Positions 51,301 to 61,113 of a DNA stretch of 64,000 bases are shown in pieces. The notes beneath the pieces are model-generated. The model saw only the letters and a program-made list of their open reading frames with translations, had not been told where the DNA came from and searched no databases. Within the stretch, counting starts at the first letter, position 1, and each line of letters begins with the position of its first letter. Source of the stretch: Ilyonectria destructans (taxonomy: Eukaryota > Ascomycota > Sordariomycetes > Hypocreales > Nectriaceae); contig JAHEWK010000014.1 in NCBI GenBank assembly GCA_020740775.1, positions 1,054,001-1,118,000 of the forward strand, in the 5' to 3' direction. Both the position numbers and the translations under genes were made by a program.

Positions 51301-54300
51301 TTCATGTTGTAGACGTAGATCCTAGTCAAGTTACATGAAAGTTCAGAAGGAGTGAGAAGCTCCAACTTCTTGAAGAGATCGTCTTGCGGTTCATTCCTCC
51401 CATTATAGCAGGTAGCATCTATGAGAAGTCCAAATGGCCGATGCCATAGTCTACTCGCGATCTGGTTGAGTGTGAGTATGAAATCTGGGTAGTTTCGGGA
51501 TTGACTTCTTGTGCAAAGCGGAACAGAAGAGGTGAATGGCGGAGAATGTAAAAGAATTGAGGATAGAAAAATAGGCCACTTACCTTTAGATAGCAATAGA
51601 TGAGGGTGTCGTAGTCAATGCTCTCTGTCTCGATGTGGCGAAGAATGATGCAGATTATTGACAGGCCGTCCTAGAGATTATCAGCTTACAACGGTGCGAA
51701 GCAATGTGACAGGGCTGCTTACCTTGCTCTCGCCTCCGTCATATACTGCCCGCGCTGTCAAGAAAGACTCGGTACTTCGGAATGCGTTACGAAGCATGAA
51801 ATTTTGAAATCGAGAATACATAGGGGGACTGTTGGCTGAAACCTGGGGCCGGTTCCACGAAACAGCAAGCGGCGGAGGTCCTAGATTGGCGATGAGGTTC
51901 CTCAGTGGCTCTAAAACTGGCGAGCGAACCCGAGCAACGTCACCCGACGACCTCATGTATTCTCTCCTTTCCCGTGAAACCAAGGTTTGGCGTACGTGGT
52001 CCCAATGGTCGTATAGAAATCGATGAAGTGCAACACAAGACCCAAAATCAAACGATTCTGTGGACTTTTGAACCTCTAAGTGATGAGGGGCCACCTGAGA
52101 CTAGTGAGTAATTGCATTTGATATTTGGGTTAGTACTGACCGAAATCTCCCGGAGGAAGGTCGTGACATGGTAGATGTTTTGAGTTAGGAAGTCGTTGAG
52201 TGGAAACATGTACGGCTCTTTTGCGCCAAAGAGCACGTTGTTGGCGAGGTTTTGAATAACCTTTGCAATGAGAAGAAGGCCACGGCGCATTTCCTTGGAA
52301 GGAGCCGTTGACACAAGGCCTTCGACCTCGGGAGCTACAATAGCCGGGCAGAAGAAGCGAAGAAATATGAAAGCCCCCACCGCGGTATATTTTGCATCTG
52401 GGAATCTGGCCACAACCGCATTGGAAATCTAATGGGATCATGAATAACCGCTCGTAATGGAGAGTTCGTAGGACTTACAATATTGCAAATCTTTCGAAAT
52501 GCCGGTGGCATGCTTGACGAGGACGCACAGATATCGTCAATAAAAACCTTGGCAACGATTCGCAGCTGTAGAGCATTCTTCTGAAGTTCCTCTGTTGAAG
52601 CGACCCTCGCTGGGTCAAGCTCTAGGTCTAGGTCCTTGGAAGTTAGCATGAGTCGTTCCAAAACTTTCTGTAGTGTTGCTCGCAGATAGGACGATCCTTT
52701 CCACTTGGCATAGACAGAAAGGGTCTTGGTTGCGACACAGCTCCGGCGTAATAGTTCCGCCTCGTTTTCTAATCGATGTTAGCAACGCTAGCGGGCATTG
52801 AGGGACGAACTCGAGGGAGCACACATACCAGTGTCCTCTATCTCCTGCTTGACAAGGGCCTCCAAGAGCTCGAATATGAGACCTCGTTGCTCAAAAACCG
52901 TTAGGAGACATATGGTAAGCTCATCCACATCGGTGCTCGGGCAAGCTACACTCATTGACATCGCGAGTGAAAGATCACTTGTCAACAACTTTGGTATGTT
53001 ATTAGCAACGTCAAACCTCACAGCAGTGTGGTTGAGTACGAACCTCTAGTAATTCCTCATACTTCTCACTGACAGCGGAATCCGTTAGGTTGCTGAACTC
53101 AGTGCCTTGAATCAAGATATTGTACAGGACTTTGACGAATGCTGTGCGAATCTCGACATTGTCGTGATAACCGATGTTTAAGGAATGCTTGAGACCGACG
53201 TCGATATTGGCACTAAGAAGATTCGAGAGGATAGTGATGGCTAGGTCTGAATTGGAGATCGTTTCATTCTGAATGGTTACTCCAAGAGAAGGATCGGACC
53301 GACTGGAATCGGAGGGCTCATGGTTGAGGAGTGAAAGAAACCGATTGAAGTATGTGTGAAACATTTGCGACTTCATTTCACTCATCCCAGCATCGGTGTG
53401 GCTATCGGATGGTTGCAGTGGGAGCCGAAAGGTGAGATCGGCCAGCGACTTGAGGCAGGCTTTGTCTAAGTCTTTCTGAACTCGGCTCATGTCGTCCGGT
53501 CTTGCACTCAGCCCATTTTGATCTGGCCGTGGGGAACGAGGTCGTGCTATCCAACCAAAGATGTACTCAAGCAGTTGATTTCTGATACGTACGTCGTCTC
53601 GCAAATTCAAATGCTCTTTCCTCTTAGTCACGACCTCAGACAAGTGACAGACCCGAATCTTCACTCGCAAGGTATTGGGCGTGTCTGATACACCATCCAG
53701 GAATTTCGCAAAGTTTAGTGTCAGGGCGCCGAGGTGGACTGAGGATGCCGCGCCGAGGTCTGATGGGCTCTCTAACCGTTCCACCAATGCCTTCAGCAAA
53801 GACGCAGCCTGTTCCGCAAACACGACTTCACTATCTTGGCCTTTGTCGACTGGAGCGAGAGCGCCAGTGAAAAGAACCTCAAGCTCGGACTCGAGGGCTT
53901 TGAACAAAGGGTGATAGAGCGCGGGTGAAACTTCGCTCGAAAGGACATCCCGCATTGCCTCACGCACCCGCACGTTGGCACAAGCCAAGAGTTGGATACT
54001 CAACCTCAGGTATCGTGTTAGGAGAGGCTCTTCGTAGTGCTCAGAAGAAATGCGGTCGATCCACCTCAATCCACCAAGAGCTGGCTCTTCCAAGATGATG
54101 GCTTGATCAGCGGTGCAGATGCCGCCCAGTGATGCTAGGAATCCTGAGTAATTCCTCCATTCGGAGACCAGTTTCTCATCGACTGCGTCAATTGTTGAGG
54201 TAGATACATCCTTAGCAAGATGAATCCACCGATCAAACGCAGTCTCCCAGGCATTCAAGATACCAGTCGTCGGAAACTGCATCCGACGCAAAAGACCTCG

Positions 54301-56713
54301 AACTCGTTTCTGAAAAGCCACTAGTCCGGTGAACCTAAAAGCACGGGATGCAATCTCTTGAAAAATCTCACCGTTCCGGAGGACAGAGGCTGAAGACTTG
54401 GCCGACTCAGCATGCTTATCCACGATCGAGCATTCCTGGAAAAAAAGGCCGATGCATGATGTGACGAGCTGACAAATGTCAATGTTGGCAGAGCATAGTG
54501 AGATAAGGAGAGTGGTTTCAAGCTTCGACGACGCGCTCACGACATCTGGCGTCTCTGCTGGTATCTCTGCTAGCTCCTATACACATTTAGAAACAGTCAT
54601 ATATATCAAGAGTTGTGATCCGACATACTGGCATGTGCTTTAGTAAGAGAAGTCGTGCCTCTAGGTATTCTTGAAGGGCATCTAGTCCTTGGTCATCCTT
54701 TTGCAATGCGATACGCTCACATAAGCCAAGTAAGACTTTCGAACTAGCAGCATGTTAGGAACAGACACAGTATCAAGTTAATCGACTGACCTTCTACTCC
54801 ATAGCTCCCCTCGAAGTTGTTGCGTCCCAAATTGATGGCCAGTGTCGAATTGTCGATACGCCTCTAGATGGCCCGTGAAGAGTCTATCTGCGACGCCGGT
54901 AGCAAGTCGTCGGACCGAAGGCTCGGCAGATAATACGCAAAGAAGAAACGATTTGAAGAAGCCGCTGCTCGGATCATCACCAGAAAGGTCGTCGAGCAAT
55001 CGTCCGGGGGAGGCATCTAAAAACTGGAGGATGCTGCACACCATTTCCATCCCATCAATGCCTCCTTGGGCTGGGGTGCTAGTTGATTTGGAAATTTCGA
55101 TCTAGACTCCACAGTTACAATGGTCGTTCTTCACCATTAAGATATCGACTCACCTCTAGCTGAGAACGCATGAATGGCACCGCAAGATCAAATAACTCAT
55201 GGTATCTCAGGGCGTAAGGCTGTTGCGCAAAGTAAGAGCAGCTTTGGACAACGGCTAGTTTGAAGCTGTTGGGCGCATTGGGTGAAATGCAAGTCTCGAC
55301 GAGGGCATTGACACCGTCAAGGTTGAGGTGAGCTAAGCTAACGAAGGCAGCAGTCATCATGTCTTGCTCAAAAAGGGTTGGCTCGGACGAAGAAACACGG
55401 CGGAACACTGCATCTCGGACCTCGTCTTGGACATCCTGAGCGTAGCTGACAAGAGCTGAATCACTTTCAGCATCAAAATGGCGAGCTGCACGGAGTAGAG
55501 ACACCAGGCAATGACCAGCCTGCTCATTTCGATTCCTCAACGCCTTCCTTAGTCCATCAAGGAAAGAAACCTTCTTGACCATGCTGCCGCTCTTGGCCTC
55601 TCGCATGTTGCTGGCAACCTCAAAGACATCTGGGAGCAGGAATAACAGAGTTGTCTGTAGGGGGTAGATGAGAGCCTTCCGCCTGCCATTGTCGGTTGCG
55701 GCCTGCGTCATGTCAAATAAGGTGTCTGCGCCGCCGTCGAGCCGCTTGTGAAGGAGATGAAGCTGGACGAACTCGCGGGGGAAACGATCGAGCCACCTGG
55801 TTATGAGCAAGGGAGTAACTACAGCAATGGTGTTCTGATAGGGCTTTCGGAAATGGAGGAAGCTGGAGCAAATTTCCTGGATGACCTGGCCAAGCTTGGG
55901 GCCGTCCACCCAGAAGAATGACAACAGTCTGAGGACAACAAGAGCAGCCTTTTCAGCATCTTGGAAGGACCCCGACGCTGCGGGGCCCGACTGGGCGACA
56001 GTGGTCGTGCGGATGTTGTATACAACATTCCTGAAGTAGTCGAAAGCGACGGCCCAGCTCGAAGCGGTGACATATTCGATCACAGTCTTGACATAGGCGT
56101 CCATCTCGGCTAGATGAGTTCCAAGGCGGCCATCGTCCGAGGAGTCATCGTCTCCAGTCATAACGGAGGAGTCGTCAGAGCGAGGAATGGCTACATTGCG
56201 CGTGGACACCTGGTCGAGAAGGGTCTGAGCGGGGAGGATATAACTATCCGGAATCGGCTCGAGGAGATGCTTGAGCGCGTCGAACAAGCGGCTCACGAGA
56301 ACCTCGTCAAGAGGAGGCGGTGCGGGAGCTGGTTCGGCGTCGCTATTGCGGCCAAGCGAAACCCAGTGGGCAGAACAGCAGTCGGCAATAATAGCGAGGA
56401 TATAGAGCTCTGAGTGGAGGACGTGGCTGGGATGCGAGGCCACGGCAGTGTATGGACGCGCGAGATCTTCGAGTAAGGACAGGAGGGAGTCGAGGACGGT
56501 GGATATGGTTACGTTGCCGAGCTCGACCAATGTGGCCCTTGTGACATGAAGGATATCATCTTGTTGCAGGCTCTGGCCGCTGGTGCCCGCTCGATGGGGG
56601 AGCTGGTCCGCGATGTCAGTTCAGCGCGTCCAGCATCGGTAGAGCATGATGGGGCTTACTCTGGTGGCGAGCCTGTCGACAAGACGGCCGACCAGGCCTG
56701 CGTCTCCGTTCAT
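48348..56713 (-). CDS. ira1: Neurofibromin/IRA-type Ras GTPase-activating protein
   Basis: Stimulates GTP hydrolysis by Ras and so damps Ras-cAMP signalling; cytoplasmic or membrane-associated. Fourteen exons: 56713-56660, 56602-55154, 55101-54791, 54743-54629, 54576-53044, 52988-52829, 52768-52479, 52428-52141, 52100-51723, 51670-51584, 51461-51289, 51235-50559, 50505-48666, 48609-48348. They sum to 7,617 nt, exactly 2,538 codons plus stop, with conventional donors and acceptors; the intron at 52,101-52,140 is only 40 nt. RasGAP domain around residues 1,150-1,420: arginine finger in ELLRRSC (about R1215) and FLRFFCPAIVAPE (about 1,326-1,338). A Sec14-like module follows (about 1,556-1,640, LLIDATCYNGRNEP), then a PH-like part. 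The long flanks are helical-repeat-like. Length fits the family. The last codons (KLIE then VC-stop) abut the AT island. The symbol follows yeast IRA1/IRA2; the orthologue name in this species is unknown. Confidence 0.92.
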
Positions 56714-57364
56714 AACTGCGGCAGCATTGAGCGATGTCGGGAGAATTCGAATTGGTTAGGTATCCAAGCCTGCGCTGGTTGTGAGCCAGGGTCGTGGCGG
56801 TTGTGGCGGTCGTGGTGGTGGTGGTGGTTGGTTGGTGGTGGTGGTGGCCTCGTCGTGACCAAACCCCGCGAGCATTCCCCACAGCACCGCGTGCGGCCAC
56901 TTTATAGGTGGTAGTGAGCTACCCTAAGGGAGGTAGGTAGCTACGCCGTAATTAGGAGAATGTACCGATCCTTGCTACTTGGGTGGGTGGGTACCTGCTC
57001 TAGACAGCTTAGGGACGCTGGATAACTGGAGCACGTCGGAGCTCAATTCCATTTTTGTCCAAGGAACAAGGGAAAGGAGATGAGTTAGGCACAACACTAA
57101 GGACGCAGGGTGCCCGAGACTGAGGCGCACTCGAAACGGGGTTAAAAAAAATATACACCACGCATTAAAACTCTCGCGCCTGTCGGAGGTGCCAACTTGT
57201 CAAGTCGGATACACGCCCCTCAACTTTACAAGTAGGTGTTTGTCTAGGGAGGGTAGGTATTTCACAATTCTGGAAATTGCCCAACCACAACACGGCTCTT
57301 GTCTGAGCTTCCTTGGCTATGTCAGGCATCATCCACCGCCTGTTCTGACCCGCACTTCCAATCT
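56714..57364 (-). promoter_or_regulatory. Upstream region of the Ras-GAP gene and 3' UTR of RAT1
   Basis: 650 bp between the RAT1 stop and the Ras-GAP start codon. It holds a GTGG-rich low-complexity tract, a GGTAGGTAGCTAC / GAGCTACC near-palindrome around 56,917-56,945 and GGGTGGGTGGGT at about 56,981. An ATTGG (CCAAT on the coding strand) sits about 40 bp from the start codon. No further gene seen. Confidence 0.45.
56792..56848. repeat. GTGG/TGG simple repeat
   Basis: Imperfect (GGTGGT)n tract just upstream of the Ras-GAP start codon. On the minus strand it would translate to Thr runs in another frame, which explains a misleading open frame there. Confidence 0.85.
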
Positions 57365-60300
57365 TCATCTGCGGTCTCTCCCTCCTCGGTAATAATTGCC
57401 GGAATCCCTGTTTCTATTATAAGAATTCCCGCCAGGTCCCTGGTACTGTCCAGATGGGCCATGCGGCGGCGGAGGCTGGCCCTGACCCCATGAGTTGTTG
57501 TTGTTGTAGCCTTGGTGGCCCCCATGCTGGCCATCCTGGGGCCGACCGTTGTAGTAGTGTGCAGCAGGAGGAGGTGGTGGCAGCCCAATACCAAAGCCAG
57601 CAGCCCCAGGTGGGGGGGACCTGTGCCAGGAGCATGAGAAGGGCGGTACCCATCCTGTCGACCATAGCCGTTCTGCGGCCGTCCAAACTGATTTCCACGC
57701 CCGCCACCAGGTCCATAGTGGATGCCCTGTCCTTGTCGACCAAGGGGTGCGCCTCCATAGCTTCGTCCACCCCGGTTGGATTTTCCTCGAAGGACTTCAA
57801 TGTCACTGTGTGAGAGGGCTGGTCGTGGTAGTTGCACCCCTCGTAGTAGCATCGACTTGTGAGTATGTGAGGTCTGGGGGAATTCGTAGTTCACACTTGG
57901 TCATGTTAGCCAAACAAAGTAAAACAAAGGAGGAAGAAAAAGGAAGAAAAAGGAAGAAAAAGGAAGAAACTCACACAAGAGATCGATCGTACTCAAGATC
58001 TGGCAAGGACCGTCGCTCTAGGGGATACTTCAGCGCCCCATGCGGGACGTACCCATCTTGCTTCTCGACTTTACCGGATAGCCCATCACTATTCTTGGGG
58101 TTTAATTTGAACTTGGGTTCTCCTTGTCGCTTCGAATAAAACTTGGTTGAGATATCATCGTACAAGCTTTCGTGGCCGTCAGATAGGATGAGAACGACTT
58201 TGCCCATCTCGTTGCGAGCGGAATCCTCGGGGCTCAAGAGAGGGTATTTACTCTGCACTGCCGAGAGCAGCCGCGGCATGTCGATGAAAGGAAGTAGCGC
58301 AACACCTTGCCAGGCAAACTTTTTCCCGTTTAGATCGATTTCGAAATCCTCGGGGTAGAAATCGATTATCGGGCTGTCCTCGTTCAACATTAAGTCGTGA
58401 AAAACTTCCGGCAGTACATGACGAGAGGCCGCAGGCTGCACACTCATCAGTTGCTCGAATGGTTTGGATGTTCGACCCTTCTCGAAACTGATTTGCATCT
58501 GAGAGAGATTCTTGAAGTCGGCGGCAAACGGCGCGTAATGATAAGGATAGTACCATTCCCACGAAGGACATCCTTGGAAATAGTAGAGGAGGACCCAAGC
58601 CAAACCTTCTACATATGCCCGGCCAACTGAATGGCGGAATTCGATGTCCTTTGGGTCTTTGTGGAATTTCTTCTCATAATAACGGTCCGCATAACCATCT
58701 TCCCAGAGTCGGACATCGTCAGTCGAGCCTTCTTCTTCACTCGGTGCCGTTGGGGTAGCGGTGCCTACTGAGTCGGTGGCAGCAGTGTTGCTGTTCTCAT
58801 CCATGCCGGATGCCTTTCGCTTTCCGAGAGCCGAAGGAGGTGTCTGGGCATCCATGACCTTGGTGGTATCCGAAAGGGACTTTTGTGCTTGAAGTTGGGC
58901 CTTCAGGACACTGGCGGCGCTCTTGTTCGCCACGTTCGTGTCCGTGGCGGTGCTGCGATTGACGATCATGTCATGCGTCAGGGCCGTTGCTGGCTGTGCC
59001 GGATAAGATGCAATTGGGTAGAGCGGTAGCCCAAGCGAAGGGTTCTCATGACCGTTCTTTCGGGGTGTGGACGCTCCACCCTGGCGCCCGCCTCTGCCGT
59101 TGTTCTCATGAAGTTTGCGTCGTTTGAAGTTGGCTTCACGACGATCTTCTTGCTCTTTTCTTCGCTTGAAGATGGCATCCTCTTGCTTCGCTAGGCCATC
59201 GAGAATGTATTGCGCTCTTTCCAAGTCAATGTGTCCATCCTTGGTCACATACCCGCCCATGGATGGTAGATTGTCTTTCCAGATCGTGGTGAGGGTATCA
59301 ATTCCGTGATCACGAATCTCGAGAGCTGGGAGATGAGGCAAGAAGTCGTTGCCCACAAAGCAGCACAAAAATATCCAGTCGTCGATCGCACGTTCGAGGT
59401 CAAATCGGAACGGTAAGCCAGGAATAGCCAGTTCGGCGGCAATGTACTCTCGTAACACAGAAACATGAAGCCAAATGAACGGCTTGAGGGCAAGGGCATT
59501 ATCTTTCTCGTCGAACTCGCCCTCTTTGGGCTTCACTTCACCGCGGCAATTGCGAGCCTCGTGTCCCTTCTGTCCACACAGCTTGCAGACGCGAGCCTTG
59601 CTATCTTGAAAGAATACGTCCTCGCGCAGAACGCGGAAATGAGGTTCATGAGTGGCCAGTCCCAGCATGATAAGGTCGGCGTCGAGACCGTAGATTACAT
59701 GGCGCGTGTTTGGATCGTGGTCCGGGGATGCGCGCTGTGATCGAACGAAGTCCATGATCTTGTGCTCTCCTTCTCCGGGAACGGTGGCATCAGATATGAT
59801 GACTTTGAGCTTAGCCCAACCAGGATCGGTGTTCAATTTGTACTGGCACCAGTATCGCAGGCTCAAGGCGAGGGTGTCCATGAATGGGGTTCCAGGCGTG
59901 ATGGAATTGGAATCAAACGCCTTTTTGGTGACACTTTCCATGCTCTCAGCGGGCAACGAACCTCCATTCTGCTGCTTCATCAACTTGATAAGTTCTTGCT
60001 TGTCCGCCTCCTTCTCTTGCGCTTCTTGGGCCGAGCGGAATCGTCTGGATCTTTGCTGGTTCATCTTGGCTCGTGGGGCAACTCCATCTGCGATGGAAAA
60101 GAAAAAAATTAGCAGCTGTGCAATGTACAAGGGATGACAGAACCACGGGGTGGCCAGGCGCAAGCGAGGCTGTTTACGTACCCACGGCGATCATGAGGAT
60201 CTTTCGCGGCCGCACCATGTTGACGACTCGGTCGGTGTACCTGAAAACCTCCAGCATCATCTCTTCCTCATCCTTGGGTGCAGGCCGGTCCTCGGGGTGG

Positions 60301-60491
60301 GAGCAGGGATGAACGATGCCGTTCATGTCAAGATAAAGATTGTCAAGTTCTTCGCCATTTGGATTCGGCCTCGTAGTGTCGACGGGAATAGTCGAGCCGT
60401 CTTCCATTGTGATGGGTTGATCCTCAATCACTGGCGAGATGATCTTGGGATATTTGTTGGAAAACCATCGGAATGCCGCTGGGATACCCAT
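57365..60491 (-). CDS. RAT1: Nuclear 5'-3' exoribonuclease Rat1/Xrn2, apparent 1-nt frameshift near C-terminus
   Basis: Degrades 5'-monophosphorylated nuclear RNA; acts in torpedo termination and rRNA processing. Exons 60491-60182, 60087-57975 and 57895-57365; introns GTACGT...CGCAG and GTGAGT...CTAACATGACCAAG. N-terminal XRN domain: DMNGIVHPC in exon 1, [15 protein letters not shown] (about 107-121), EGEHK (about 209-213) and DADLIML (about 239-245). A CCHC knuckle [14 protein letters not shown] (about 271-284) marks Rat1 rather than cytoplasmic Xrn1. The C-terminus is Gly/Arg/Pro/Asn-rich. The exons sum to 2,954 nt, one short of a codon multiple. The frame breaks in a C7 run (G7 on plus, about 57,612-57,618); one more C restores a frame ending ...RGGRDRR, TGA at 57,365, giving about 984 aa. 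The break is probably a sequencing or assembly indel. Confidence 0.93.
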
Positions 60492-61113
60492 TTTGATGAG
60501 GTCGTCGGGGTTACTCGGCCAAGCGCGTATTGGGGTGCTTGCGCAAACAAAGGCGTCAGCGCAGAGGGAGACTGAACAGGCAGAATGGTCTGCGAGGACG
60601 AATGGTAGGTAGTGTCCACAGCGGAAGGCGTCGCATGGGTCTTGTGGGATTGGTGGCAATGCAGAAGAAGGTGTGCGCAGGCCAGTGCAAAAATGGCCTG
60701 GAGAAAGTTGAATGTAGAGGTGAGCTCAAGATGGTTGCCTGTCGCAGGTTTCTTTCAGAACAAGGCTGGCGGCGAGCTTGGCTTTTCCGCGCCGAAGCTT
60801 GCAGGGACCTCGTGGTTCTCCTGTGGCGCGGAAGTGGGGCTGGTGTGGAAATCTCGGCCCCGGTAGAAGCAAGCGCCGAGAAAGGAGAGCTTCTATGCAG
60901 TTATCGAGTGGACGCATCGTCCTGAAGCCCATATCCTGACAAGCTGTCCATAGCTGGTGAAATAGGTAGCCTGCGTGTACTTTGCACGAACCCGCGACGC
61001 CGACCCTTCACAAACGACGCATCGGTGCGTTCTCCGACTCTGCATGCCGGAGACGGCTGTTTGAGCCCCTACGAGCACCTCCCCGAGACCAATGGCACTG
61101 AGACGCCGCGAAC
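60492..61113. promoter_or_regulatory. Divergent RAT1-USO1 promoter
   Basis: 622 bp between two start codons on opposite strands, with no gene seen inside. ATTGG at 60,648-60,652 gives a CCAAT box on the RAT1 strand about 155 bp upstream of its ATG. Both 5' UTRs must share this space. Confidence 0.55.

Noticed and set aside
56616..56900. Minus-strand 94-codon frame with His and Thr runs
   Set aside because: Generated by the GTGG simple repeat; the Ras-GAP start at 56,713 in another frame with a GTAAGC...CAG intron gives the conserved N-terminus.
57322..57600. Leu/Thr-rich C-terminal frame of RAT1 after 57,618
   Set aside because: Low-complexity out-of-frame reading; the alternative frame gives the Gly/Asn/Arg-rich tail expected for Rat1.
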